64,000 nt of DNA. Source: Dactylosporangium vinaceum. Its GTDB lineage: Bacteria > Actinomycetota > Actinomycetes > Mycobacteriales > Micromonosporaceae. Below the pieces are notes generated by a model. It was not told the origin of the DNA. It saw only the letters and a program-made list of their open reading frames with translations, and did not search any database. The stretch lies in assembly GCF_019904175.1 (NCBI RefSeq), contig NZ_CP061913.1, forward strand, positions 558,001 through 622,000, given 5' to 3'. Both the position numbers and the translations under genes were made by a program. Shown here piece by piece: positions 7,026-14,964 of this stretch. How positions within the stretch are numbered: position 1 is the stretch's first letter; each line of letters opens with the position of its first letter.

Positions 7026-7979
7026 CTAGGCCGACCCCCTGGGTGCGACGGCCGCCGCTGTCGGGTCCTCGCCCGCCGGCTCCGGCCGGACCCGGCCGTC
7101 GCGGGCCCGCCGCTCCTGCAGGGCCAGAGCGGCGACGGCGGCCAGCAGGGTGGCGCCGCCGGCGGCCGACCACGGCGTCAGCGGCTCGTGCAGGACCAGC
7201 GCGCCGAGGGCGACCGCCGCCAACGGCTCGCTCAGGGCGACCACGGAGGCCGTCGTCGCCCGCACCACCCTGAGCCCCTGGAAGAAGAGGGCATAGGCCA
7301 GCGCGGTCGGGATCGCGCCCAGGAACGCCAGCAGGGCCACGGTCTCGCCCAGGTGCTCGGCGCGGGGGAGCGGGCCCTCGAACGCGGCCAGAGGGAGCAG
7401 CGCGGCGGTGCCGATGGCGAAGCCGGCCAGGGCCGAGTCGTACGGGTCGTCGGACTCGGCCCGGTTGAGCAGGGTGACGCCGGCGTAGCCCGCGGCTGAG
7501 ACCAGGGCCACCGCCATGCCGGCCAGGGGGTGCGGGCCGGTCTGGGGGTTCTGGGCGACGAGCAGCGTCAGGCCGACGACCGAGGCGCCGACCGTGAGCG
7601 CGCCCGTGCGGCCCATGCGCTCGCCGAGGAAGAGGCGGGCGCCGATGGCGATGAGGATCGGGCCGGAGCCCAGGGTCACGACGGTGACCATGCCGACGCC
7701 GCCGAGCGCAATGGCCACGTAGTACGTCGTCTGATAGAGCGCCATGCCCAGGCCGTTGAGGATCAGCCGGCGCGGCTTGGGGCGGCGGGTGCCGGAGGTG
7801 CGCAGGAACGGGCGGAGCGCGGCCAGCAGGGCCAGGCCGCCCGCGTAGCGCCAGAACGTGACGGCGATCGGGCCGAGGCCGCTGCGGTGATACAGGATCG
7901 CGGCGACGAAGCCGCCCACGCCCCAGGAGATGGCGGCGAGGGCGATGCAGGACAGGTTGAAGCCGACGGATTTCGGCAT
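7026..7979 (-). CDS. EamA/DMT-family transporter
   Basis: The product is 317 aa, the usual size for the drug/metabolite transporter superfamily. It has about ten predicted membrane helices in two EamA repeats (first about residues 8-140, with ISWGVGGFVAA, FWRYAGGLALL and GSGPILIAIGARLFLGER; second about 150-290, with ATTASVVALSEPLAAVALGALVLHE). The paired helix-end motifs LFLGER and LVLHEPLTPW are typical of the family. The protein probably exports a small metabolite; the substrate cannot be read from the sequence. ATG 7979 has GGGAG 9 bases upstream. The leader contains mutually exclusive hairpins (8026-8109), so expression may be controlled at RNA level. Confidence 0.9.
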   Translation of the reverse strand: MPKSVGFNLSCIALAAISWGVGGFVAAILYHRSGLGPIAVTFWRYAGGLALLAALRPFLRTSGTRRPKPRRLILNGLGMALYQTTYYVAIALGGVGMVTVVTLGSGPILIAIGARLFLGERMGRTGALTVGASVVGLTLLVAQNPQTGPHPLAGMAVALVSAAGYAGVTLLNRAESDDPYDSALAGFAIGTAALLPLAAFEGPLPRAEHLGETVALLAFLGAIPTALAYALFFQGLRVVRATTASVVALSEPLAAVALGALVLHEPLTPWSAAGGATLLAAVAALALQERRARDGRVRPEPAGEDPTAAAVAPRGSA

Positions 7980-8025
7980 GGTCGAGTGCTCCCGGAGATC
8001 GGATCGGGCTGGAGGCGTACCGAAC

Positions 8026-8109
8026 GCGGGCAGCCATCACCGACCCGGCTCACCGGCCGGGGTTCACGGAGTGTCTTCGCCTGCCCGCTAGTGGAGGGGC
8101 GGCGGGCAC
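8026..8109 (-). promoter_or_regulatory. leader with competing hairpins upstream of the EamA gene
   Basis: Read on the reverse strand there are three complementary blocks in order: GTGCCCGC (8109-8102), GCGGGCAG (8088-8081) and CTGCCCGC (8033-8026). The middle block can pair with the first (7 bp) or, perfectly, with the third (8 bp). The longer hairpin encloses a further stem (CCCCGGC / GCCGGG). This is the architecture of an attenuator or riboswitch about 47 bases before the EamA start codon. I could not match it to a named riboswitch class. Confidence 0.45.
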
Positions 8110-8460
8110 ACGACACGCAAGCACATGGGAGCAGACTCTAGCGATCATCACCGGCCCCCGGCATCGCAATAAATCAGCCTGACGCGCTGACCCCGGCGTT
8201 GGGTTGTCGCGCTCACCCGATGGGTTTACCGGCGGATTTGCCCACGATCACGATGTGGTGACAAGTCGCCGACAGTTACGTGGTGATCGACACCTACCGC
8301 GACCGCGACACGCCGCGCGACGCGCCCGGTGAGCGGGGGTTTCTTGCCTGGCGATTACTTATCGTGTACGCAACTTTGCCGAATAGTCACTTTTCTATGG
8401 GATGCCGGGCTGGTTGGTGGCGTTTACGCTGTAGCGACACGCTCAGCCGGAGGTCGCGCC
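8110..8460. other. non-coding gap between divergent genes
   Basis: About 350 bases separate the EamA leader from the membrane coiled-coil gene. The stretch around 8340-8400 is AT-richer than its surroundings and probably holds the promoter of the gene at 8461. I see no conserved RNA or gene here. Confidence 0.4.
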
Positions 8461-9405
8461 GTGGCTCTTGAAACCCCCACCACATTGGCGCAATCGCACG
8501 TCGACCTGCCCTGGACGCTCGACGGCGGGCGCGGGATCTTCGGGCTCGACCCGATCTCCGGAGCCATCGTGCTCTGGCTCGGGTTGATGGTCCTCATCGT
8601 GCTGTTCGTGCTGCTGGCCGCGTTCCTCTCGCGCTGGAGCCTCTACCGCCTCAACCGGGACGACCGCCGCGCCGCCGTCGAGCAGGCCGAGGCGAGCCTG
8701 AGCCCGGCCGAGCGGGCCCGGCTGCGGACCGAGGCCGGCGAGCTCATCCGCCAGGCCGCCGCGACCGCCGCGGCCGCCAAGCGGGCCCAGATCGAGGTGG
8801 CCGAGGCCCAGGCCCGCAGCGCCGCCGCGCAGATCGCCCGGGAGCACGCCTGGTCGACGTTCGACGTGGCCCAGAAGGCCTACCAGGAGGCCCTGCGCGC
8901 GGCCGGGCAGGTCGCCGAGGCGCAGCAGCCCGCGGCCGAGCCGGGCGACGACGCCAAGCGCGACGTGTCGCGGGCCGCGCTCGACGCCTTCAAGCGCGGC
9001 GACATCACCGTCGACGCGCTGGAGCAGGTCTTCAAGGCCGCCGCCGGCGCCGACCCGCTGCAGGAGCTTGCGGCGCGCGAGGTCGAGCTGCGCCGGACCG
9101 CCGAGAGCCGGGCCCGCCGCCTGTACGAGGCCGCCGCCGCGACCGAGCGGGCCGCCGTCAAGGCCGCGGACGTCGCCGTGGTGGCCGCCGCCGCGCTGGC
9201 CCACGAGGCGGCCGAGGTCGCCCAGGAGGCCGCGGAGCTGCGCGACACCCTTGACGCCGCCCGCCAGGCCGGGATCGCCGCGTCGACACTGCTGCCGAAG
9301 TCGCGCGTGCCGCGCCAGCGCACCCGCAACTCCCGCTCGACCCTGGCCGCCGACAAGGCACTCTCGACCGCCGACACCGTCGCCCTCCCCGCCGACGCCG
9401 CCTGA
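8461..9405 (+). CDS. membrane-anchored Ala/Glu-rich coiled-coil protein
   Basis: The product is 314 aa from GTG 8461, preceded by GGAGG with a 7-base spacer. In-frame codons further upstream have no such site. A single hydrophobic helix (about residues 34-60, GAIVLWLGLMVLIVLFVLLAAFL) follows a short N-terminus. The rest is almost entirely Ala/Glu/Arg heptad-like sequence (about 65-285), predicted to be long coiled coils, with a basic Ser-rich tail. It may be a cytoplasmic scaffold tethered to the membrane, loosely like actinobacterial polar or cytoskeletal proteins, but no specific homology is recognised. It is transcribed alone. Confidence 0.7.
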   Translation: MALETPTTLAQSHVDLPWTLDGGRGIFGLDPISGAIVLWLGLMVLIVLFVLLAAFLSRWSLYRLNRDDRRAAVEQAEASLSPAERARLRTEAGELIRQAAATAAAAKRAQIEVAEAQARSAAAQIAREHAWSTFDVAQKAYQEALRAAGQVAEAQQPAAEPGDDAKRDVSRAALDAFKRGDITVDALEQVFKAAAGADPLQELAAREVELRRTAESRARRLYEAAAATERAAVKAADVAVVAAAALAHEAAEVAQEAAELRDTLDAARQAGIAASTLLPKSRVPRQRTRNSRSTLAADKALSTADTVALPADAA

Positions 9406-9480
9406 CCCGCTCGCCTCACCGCCGCGCGGGTGCCGTGCGGTGCAGTGCATCGGCCGCGCGATGGCCGGAGTGTTCGGTGC

Positions 9481-9738
9481 TCAGGCCGTGTCGGAGAGCT
9501 TGTCCGCCGGTGGTGCGGCGTCGGACGCGGCGTCGAACTGCATGCCGGCCAAGGCTTCCTGCAGGCGCGGAAGGTCGGTGTCCGCGAGCTGGAACGACGC
9601 GCGGCAGATCCGGTCCACCCACAGTGACACGACCACCGTGCCCTGCTGCGGATGGCACGTGACCCGCATGGTGCGGTCGCCGCCGCGGCGGTCGTCGAAA
9701 ATGTCGCCCGATTTGGGCAGCACCACCAGCTCACCCAT
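9481..9738 (-). CDS. small conserved actinobacterial protein
   Basis: The product is 85 aa from ATG 9738; a longer TTG start at 9774 is less likely. It begins MGELVVLPKSGDIFDDRRGG, followed by a beta-rich segment (MRVTCHPQQGTVVVSLWVD, CRASFQL) and a short helix (LPRLQEALAG). This pattern resembles small uncharacterised actinomycete proteins that I know only as hypothetical. No catalytic motif is visible. It lies 75 bases from the end of the lactonase-type gene, both on the reverse strand. Confidence 0.65.
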   Translation of the reverse strand: MGELVVLPKSGDIFDDRRGGDRTMRVTCHPQQGTVVVSLWVDRICRASFQLADTDLPRLQEALAGMQFDAASDAAPPADKLSDTA

Positions 9739-9812
9739 GCATCGATGGTGCGGCACTGAACGCGGGTTCAGCAAGAGCTCAGCGCCGCCTCATCCGAGGG
9801 ATCCCCCGGTGC

Positions 9813-10769
9813 TCAGAGAGCGACGGGGACCACTGCTGTCGGTGACGGGTGCTCCAGGACGACGCGGGCGGGGTGCGGTACCCCCGAATCGCTGTCCAGT
9901 TCCAGCAGCGCCACCGTGTTCGAATGCTGGTTGGCCACGCAGAGGGCGCCCTGAAGGACCGTGAAGTGGCGGGGCCAGGTGCCGCCGGTGCTGACCTCGT
10001 CGATCGGCAGGAGGCCGCCGCTCTCGACGGCGAAGGTGGTGATCGTGTCGTTGCCGCGGTTGGCCACGTAGAGGTGGCGGCCGTCGGCGGACAGGGCCAG
10101 CTCGCTCGGCAGGTTGTCGCCGACCGGCTGGACCAGGCAAGAGGGTTTGACGTCCAGAAGCTCGAATCCCGAGGTGTACGTCGAGACGGTCGACGCCAGC
10201 TCGTTGGCGACGAACACGCGGCCGTCCGGGTGGAACACGAGGTGCCGGGGGCCGGTCCCGAGCGGCTGGACCGTCGTGGTGCGCAGGTGCTCCAGGCCGC
10301 CCTCGGGCGTGACGCGGTAGTGCACGATCGCGTCCATCCCCAGGTCGACGGCGTGCAGCACGGTGCCGCGGACCGTCACCTGGTGGGCGTGCGGGCCCTC
10401 CTGGCGGTCGGCGACGATGCTCGCGCCGGCGTGCTGGGCGAGGTCGGTCCGGCCGTCCAGGCCCCCGTCCGGGCGCAGCGCGAACGCGGTGATGCTGCCG
10501 CTGGCGTAGTTGGCCACGAACAGCCGGCCGTCGGCGACCGCGAGGTGGCACGGGGAGCTGCCGCCGGTGGGGAGCGTGTTGATCAGCTCGCCGCCCGGCG
10601 TGAAGGCCGAGACCTGGCCCTCGTCGAGTTCGGCGACGGCGTACCGCACACCGCCGGGCCCGACGGCCAGAAAGCTGGGCGCGGGCGTCTGCACCGGGGG
10701 CACGAGCGGCTTGAAGTCGTCGTCGTAGGTGGAGTACTGGTCTGCGTAGGAGCCGATGAGCACTGGCAC
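9813..10769 (-). CDS. lactonase-family beta-propeller (6-phosphogluconolactonase-like)
   Basis: The product is 318 aa with repeated propeller-blade motifs: GELINTLPTGGSSPCHLAV, LFVANYASGSITAF, GPHAHQVTV, GPRHLVFHPDGRVFVANE, PSELALSADGRHLYVANRG, WPRHFTVLQGALCVANQ. Spacing and the PRH, ANxxS and LYVANRGxDT signatures match the Pgl/lactonase family of cytosolic seven-bladed propellers, which open 6-phosphogluconolactone in the pentose phosphate pathway. Orphan members may act on other sugar lactones. GTG 10769 is chosen because VPVLIGSYADQ aligns with the usual family N-terminus. The open frame continues upstream through the desaturase gene, but that extension is antisense shadow. Confidence 0.85.
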   Translation of the reverse strand: MPVLIGSYADQYSTYDDDFKPLVPPVQTPAPSFLAVGPGGVRYAVAELDEGQVSAFTPGGELINTLPTGGSSPCHLAVADGRLFVANYASGSITAFALRPDGGLDGRTDLAQHAGASIVADRQEGPHAHQVTVRGTVLHAVDLGMDAIVHYRVTPEGGLEHLRTTTVQPLGTGPRHLVFHPDGRVFVANELASTVSTYTSGFELLDVKPSCLVQPVGDNLPSELALSADGRHLYVANRGNDTITTFAVESGGLLPIDEVSTGGTWPRHFTVLQGALCVANQHSNTVALLELDSDSGVPHPARVVLEHPSPTAVVPVAL

Positions 10770-10913
10770 CCGCCCAAGCCTAGGCTCCGGCGCTCCGGTC
10801 CGCAGCGCGGCCGCCCGACACCGGGAATGTGGCCCTAAGGTAGGGGCAGCACCACCAGTGATCCAGGTGCTGACCGGTTCGATCCGGACGCCCTTCCCCG
10901 GAACGCTTAGCGC

Positions 10914-11909
10914 ATGACAGCGCTGGCGCAAGCGGAACGCACAACCGACTTTGCCGTCCTTACCCAACGAATTCGCGCGGCCGGGCTGCTCGATCGGCGG
11001 CCGTGGTACTACACCGTCCGCCTCACCCTGGTCTTCGCCCTCTACGCCGCCGCCTGGACCGGGCTCGCGCTCACCCACAGCCTGTGGTTCGGCGTGCTGC
11101 TCGGTGTCGCGTTCGCGCAGGTCGCCCTGGTCGCCCACGACCTCGCGCACAAGCAGATCTTCCGCGGCCGCCGCCTGTCGGAGGGGCTCGGCATGGTCGC
11201 CGGCAACCTGATGATGGGCATGAGCTACGGCTGGTGGATGAACAAGCACACCCGCCACCACGCCAACCCCAACCACGAGGACCACGACCCGGACGTCGCG
11301 CCCGACATCATCGTGTGGTCGACGCGGCAGGCCGAGCAGGCCAAGGGGCCGGCCCGGTTGATCGGCGGGCACCAGGCGCTGCTGTTCTTCCCGCTGCTGC
11401 TCCTCGAGGGCTTCAACCTGCACGTCTCGAGCCTGCGCGCGCTGCCGACGGTCAAGCGCCGCGGCCTGGAGTCGGTGCTGCTGTGGGGCCACGTCGTGGG
11501 CTATCTGGCGGCCGTCTTCCTGATCCTGCCGCCGCTGCCGGCGATCGGGTTCATCCTGATCCACCAGTGCGTGTTCGGGCTGTACCTGGGGATGACGTTC
11601 GCGCCGAACCACAAGGGCATGCCGATGCTCACGGCCGCCGACGAACTGGACTTCCTCCGCAAGCAGGTGCTGACCTCCCGCAACGTGCGCGGTGGCCGCT
11701 GGCTCGACGCCGCCCTCGGCGGCCTGAACCTGCAGATCGAGCACCACCTGTTCCCGAGCATGCCCGCGCCGAACCTGCGCAAGGCCCAGCCGATCGTGGA
11801 GCAGTACTGCGCGGAGATCGGCGTCCCGTACCGGTCGGCGACCTTGGTGGGCTCCTACGTCCAGGCGCTTCGCCACCTGCATGAGGCCGGCGCGCCGCTG
11901 CGGCGGTAG
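10914..11909 (+). CDS. membrane fatty acid desaturase
   Basis: The product is 331 aa. The three histidine boxes of acyl-lipid/front-end desaturases are present: HDLAHK (75-80), HTRHH (112-116) and QIEHHLFP (from 274). The Gln in QIEHH is typical of delta-5/delta-6-type enzymes, although here no cytochrome b5 domain is fused. Hydrophobic helix pairs at about 35-75 and 165-200 give the usual four-helix topology with a cytoplasmic di-iron site. It should introduce a double bond into acyl chains of membrane lipids, using a separate ferredoxin or reductase not seen nearby. It is divergent from the lactonase-type gene and 9 bases upstream of the DUF1684 gene, with which it probably forms an operon. 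Confidence 0.92.
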   Translation: MTALAQAERTTDFAVLTQRIRAAGLLDRRPWYYTVRLTLVFALYAAAWTGLALTHSLWFGVLLGVAFAQVALVAHDLAHKQIFRGRRLSEGLGMVAGNLMMGMSYGWWMNKHTRHHANPNHEDHDPDVAPDIIVWSTRQAEQAKGPARLIGGHQALLFFPLLLLEGFNLHVSSLRALPTVKRRGLESVLLWGHVVGYLAAVFLILPPLPAIGFILIHQCVFGLYLGMTFAPNHKGMPMLTAADELDFLRKQVLTSRNVRGGRWLDAALGGLNLQIEHHLFPSMPAPNLRKAQPIVEQYCAEIGVPYRSATLVGSYVQALRHLHEAGAPLRR

Positions 11910-11918
11910 CGTCGGGGC

Positions 11919-12491
11919 GTGGATCATCTTGCGCTCGCCGACTACCGGGCCCGGGTCGCCGCCATGTACCTCTCCGACGAGGACCTGGCGGGGTTCCGGG
12001 CCCGCCGCGACGACCTGTTCGCCACCCACTCCCAGTCGGCCGCGCCGGGGCCGCTGCGGTACTTCCCGCCGTCGAGCGAGTTCGTCGCGACAGTCCCGCT
12101 GACCCCGGCCGACGGCGAGCTCGAGATCGCCACCGGTGGTCCTGACGGGGTGTTGCGGTACCAACGCGCAGGGATTTTGGCAACGCCCTGGGGCCAGCTG
12201 ACGCTCTTCTGGCTCGATGCGTACGGCGGTGGACTTTTCCTGCCGTTCCGCGACGGGACCAGCGGGCACGAGACGTACGGGGCCGGCCGCTACCTGACCG
12301 ACACCGTCAAGGGCACCCACGGCCGCGGCGTCGAGGTGCTGCTCAACGGCCAGGTGCGTCTCGACTTCAACTATGCGTACAACCCGTCGTGCGCATACGA
12401 CGACAAGTGGGCGTGTCCGCTGGCGCCGTACGAGAACCGGTTGACCACGCGGATCGAGGCCGGGGAGCTGACGTACGCACCGCTGCCGTGA
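11919..12491 (+). CDS. DUF1684 family protein
   Basis: The product is 190 aa from GTG 11919, nine bases after the desaturase stop. It shows DUF1684 hallmarks: FLPFRDGTSGHETYGAGRYL in the middle, then LDFNYAYNPSCAYDDKWACP and NRLTTRIEAGE at the C-terminus. The family is soluble and probably beta-rich, with conserved Tyr, Cys and Asn residues, but no established activity that I know of. The tight spacing suggests translation coupled to the desaturase. The gene converges with the DUF3263 gene, leaving nine bases between their stops. Confidence 0.88.
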   Translation: MDHLALADYRARVAAMYLSDEDLAGFRARRDDLFATHSQSAAPGPLRYFPPSSEFVATVPLTPADGELEIATGGPDGVLRYQRAGILATPWGQLTLFWLDAYGGGLFLPFRDGTSGHETYGAGRYLTDTVKGTHGRGVEVLLNGQVRLDFNYAYNPSCAYDDKWACPLAPYENRLTTRIEAGELTYAPLP

Positions 12492-12500
12492 CTCGCCCGA

Positions 12501-12851
12501 TCAGCGGCGGCGGGCGCGTGATGCCCGCAGCCGGCGCAGACGCTGGACCACGATCGGGTCGTGGGCCAGCGCCAGCGGATCGTCCAGGAGCGCGTTGAGC
12601 AGCTGGTAGTAGCGGGTCGTGCTGAAGCCGAAGGTGTCCCGGATGGCCTGCTCCTTGGCCCCGGCCTGCCGCCACCACTGCTTCTCGAAGGCCAGGATCT
12701 TCCTGCCGCGCTCGTCGAGCTCGGCCGGCTCCTCGGCGGCCGCGAGATCGGCGGCCGGCGCCTGCTCGAAGTCGTCATCGAGCGCGTCGTCGACGTCCTC
12801 TGTGGAGGGCTGCGCCGGGACGCGGGCGGCGGCGAGGTCGTCGCGCTTCAT
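12501..12851 (-). CDS. DUF3263 family protein
   Basis: The product is 116 aa from ATG 12851, after an acidic N-terminal stretch (STEDVDDALDDDFEQAP). The conserved core, ELDERGRKILAFEKQWWRQ, then FGFSTTRYYQLLNALLDDP and HDPIVVQRLRRLR, is the DUF3263 signature of small actinobacterial proteins. Its helix-turn-helix-like pattern (AKEQAIRDTFGFSTTRYYQLL) suggests nucleic-acid binding. Function is not established. It ends in an Arg-rich tail (RASRARRR). Confidence 0.88.
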   Translation of the reverse strand: MKRDDLAAARVPAQPSTEDVDDALDDDFEQAPAADLAAAEEPAELDERGRKILAFEKQWWRQAGAKEQAIRDTFGFSTTRYYQLLNALLDDPLALAHDPIVVQRLRRLRASRARRR

Positions 12852-13059
12852 CGTCAACCACCCTAACGGCTGACGTCGTTGATCGCCCTCGCGCAACGCT
12901 GTGACAAGCGCTCACCCGGTGCCGGCCAGCCCTGTCGATGTGCCAGCCGGCTCTTGCCGATGTGGCGGCCAGCCGGGATGCGCTTCTTGGGGACGTCGCG
13001 TTCCGCGCCTGGGTATGCGGCGTGCTTGGGCGTGTGTTGAGGCTGGCGGTGGGGGGCCT

Positions 13060-13845
13060 CTAGGCGGTGACGATGTTGACGCCGGCTTCTTGGAAGGCGT
13101 CGAGGGTTGTCTGGGTGGCGTTCGAGTCGGTGACAAGCGTGTCGATGCGGTCGATCGGGCAGATGCGGGCGAATGCGTGGCCGCCCAGCTTCGAGCTGTC
13201 CGCGATGATGACGACGCGGCGGGCGCGGGCGACCATCAGGCTGTTCATTGCGGCCTCGCCCTCGTGGTGGGCGGCCGCGCCCAGGGTTACGTCAAGCGCG
13301 TCCACGCCCAGCAGGGCGATGTCGAGTGTGACGTCGCGCAGGATGTTGCCGCCCAGCGGGCCGACGAGTTCGAACGACTGGGGGCGGACGACGCCGCCGG
13401 TGACGACGATCTTCATGCGGGAGCGGACCAGGAGCTCGTTGGCGATGTTCAGCGCGTTCGTGACCACCGTGAGCTGGGCGTCGTCCACGCCGCCGGTCAG
13501 TTCCGGGCGGACGGCCAGGGCGCGGGCCACCTCGGTCGTCGTGGTGCCGCCGTTCAGGGCCACCACCATGCCGGGCGAGACCAGGGCGGCCGCGGCGGCG
13601 CCGATGCGCTGCTTCTCCGGGGCGTGCTTGGCCGTCTTGTACCGTAGCGGCAGGTCGTAGGACACCCCGTTGGCGACCGCCCCGCCGCGGGTACGGGTGA
13701 TCATCTGCTGCTGCGCCAACTGGTCGAAGTCGCGGCGGATCGTGGCCTGGGACACGTCGAGTCGCTCGGCCGCGTCCTCCACGCTGATCCGGCCGCTGTC
13801 GGTGAGGATCTCGAGGAGCGCGTTCCAGCGCGCGTAACGGTCCAC
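13060..13845 (-). CDS. DeoR-family transcriptional regulator of amino-sugar genes
   Basis: The product is 261 aa from GTG 13845 (GAGAGGGG 7-14 bases upstream). The N-terminal DeoR helix-turn-helix is complete (RWNALLEILTDSGRISVEDAAERLDVSQATIRRDFDQL, read in shorter pieces). The C-terminal effector domain resembles sugar-phosphate isomerase folds (VALNGGTTTTEVARAL, VVTNALNIANELL, GGVVRP, DIALLGVDAL, ADSSKLG). Such regulators usually repress sugar catabolic genes until a phosphorylated sugar binds. It is divergent from the ROK kinase and nagA, so the natural target is that operon, with an aminosugar phosphate as likely effector. The longer reverse-strand frame running across the kinase gene is shadow. 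Confidence 0.9.
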   Translation of the reverse strand: MDRYARWNALLEILTDSGRISVEDAAERLDVSQATIRRDFDQLAQQQMITRTRGGAVANGVSYDLPLRYKTAKHAPEKQRIGAAAAALVSPGMVVALNGGTTTTEVARALAVRPELTGGVDDAQLTVVTNALNIANELLVRSRMKIVVTGGVVRPQSFELVGPLGGNILRDVTLDIALLGVDALDVTLGAAAHHEGEAAMNSLMVARARRVVIIADSSKLGGHAFARICPIDRIDTLVTDSNATQTTLDAFQEAGVNIVTA

Positions 13846-13890
13846 GCGACCCCTCTCTGCGCGTACGGTGCGAGATGTGTGCACAATAAT

Positions 13891-13930
13891 GCGCGAAACA
13901 ATGGGTAAACGCAAAGGCCATTGCGCGAAG
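13891..13930. promoter_or_regulatory. putative operator between the DeoR gene and the ROK-nagA operon
   Basis: The divergent intergenic region contains the inverted half-sites CAATGG (13899-13904) and CCATTG (13918-13923), each beside a GCGCGAA copy (13891-13897 and 13923-13929). The arrangement and position suit a DeoR operator controlling both directions, but no experimental consensus can be matched. Confidence 0.35.
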
Positions 13931-14022
13931 TAGAAACGGGTGATGGTTGCGAGGCCCGCCGGGCGTGCGCGATGATGCCGCAACCGGAAGGTTTGTTGCC
14001 AATAAGAGGGTTGAGCCGCCAC

Positions 14023-14964
14023 ATGACGCAGACCGTGATCGCCCTCGATGTCGGGGGTACCGGGATCAAGTGCGCACTGGTCGGCGCGGACGGCGACGAG
14101 CGCCACACGGTCCAGCACGCCGAGCGCCACCCGACCGGGGCCGAGCGCGGCGGCGCGGCCGTGATCGCCGACATCCTGGACATCGCCGAGGGCCTGGCCG
14201 CGACCGCGCGGGCCAAGGGTCTGGAGCCGGTCGGCGCCGGGCTGGTGGTGCCGGGGGTCATCGACGAGGTCAACGGTGTCGCGGTGTGGGCGGCGAACGT
14301 CGGCTTCCGGGACGTACCACTGCAGGCTCTTCTGGAAGAACGCCTCGGCCTGCCCGCGGCGCTCGGGCACGACGTGCGTGCGGGCGGCCTGGCCGAAGCG
14401 CGGCTCGGCGCGGGCCGGGGGCGTGACTACGTGCTCGTCATCCCGATCGGCACCGGGATCGCGGCGGCGAACGTCGTGCACGGCCAGGTGTACACCGGCG
14501 CGCACGGTGCCGGCGGCGAGATCGGCCACATCGTGGTGCGCCCGGGCGGGCCCGAGTGCGGCTGCGGCCAGCGGGGCTGCCTGGAGGCGATCGCCTCGGC
14601 GTCTGCTGTCGGCCGGCGATACTCCGAGCAGGCCGGTCGCCCCGCCACCGCCGAGGAGGTGGTGCGCCTCGCCACCGCGGGTGACCCCGTCGCCGCCGAG
14701 GTGTGGCGGGAGACCATCGACGCGCTCGCGGACGGGCTGCTGACCGGCATGGCGCTGTTCGACCCGGCGGTGGTCGTGCTCGGTGGCGGCCTGGCCGAGG
14801 CCGGAGAGGCGCTGCTCGCGCCGCTGCGTGAGGGCGTGCACGCGCGTGTGACATTCCACCGCGAACCGGAGATCACCCGGGCCGCGCTCGGCGACGAGGC
14901 CGGCTGCCTGGGCGCGGCGCTCATCGCGCTCGACAACCTGCATGCAAAGGGGAACGACTCATGA
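14023..14964 (+). CDS. ROK-family sugar kinase (probable N-acetylglucosamine or glucose kinase)
   Basis: The product is 313 aa from ATG 14023; residues upstream of this codon in the open frame lack family similarity. The ATP-binding motif DVGGTGIK (9-16), the ExGH-type motif GAGGEIGHIVV and the ROK zinc-binding motif CGCGQRGCLEAIAS are all present. The enzyme should phosphorylate a hexose or N-acetylhexosamine in the cytoplasm. Its stop overlaps the nagA start by four bases (ATGA), so the kinase probably feeds N-acetylglucosamine-6-phosphate to the deacetylase. This favours GlcNAc over glucose as substrate, which is inference from context. Control is probably by the divergent DeoR regulator. 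Confidence 0.9.
   Translation: MTQTVIALDVGGTGIKCALVGADGDERHTVQHAERHPTGAERGGAAVIADILDIAEGLAATARAKGLEPVGAGLVVPGVIDEVNGVAVWAANVGFRDVPLQALLEERLGLPAALGHDVRAGGLAEARLGAGRGRDYVLVIPIGTGIAAANVVHGQVYTGAHGAGGEIGHIVVRPGGPECGCGQRGCLEAIASASAVGRRYSEQAGRPATAEEVVRLATAGDPVAAEVWRETIDALADGLLTGMALFDPAVVVLGGGLAEAGEALLAPLREGVHARVTFHREPEITRAALGDEAGCLGAALIALDNLHAKGNDS

Noticed and set aside
8026..8109. Cobalamin, TPP or SAM riboswitch before the EamA gene
   Set aside because: None of the conserved cores I know is present; only the competing-hairpin architecture can be stated.
10770..12320. Long reverse-strand open frame extending the lactonase-type protein across the desaturase and DUF1684 genes
   Set aside because: It is antisense to two genes with clear motifs, and its product is a low-complexity Gln/Arg/Val/Gly sequence typical of high-GC shadow frames.
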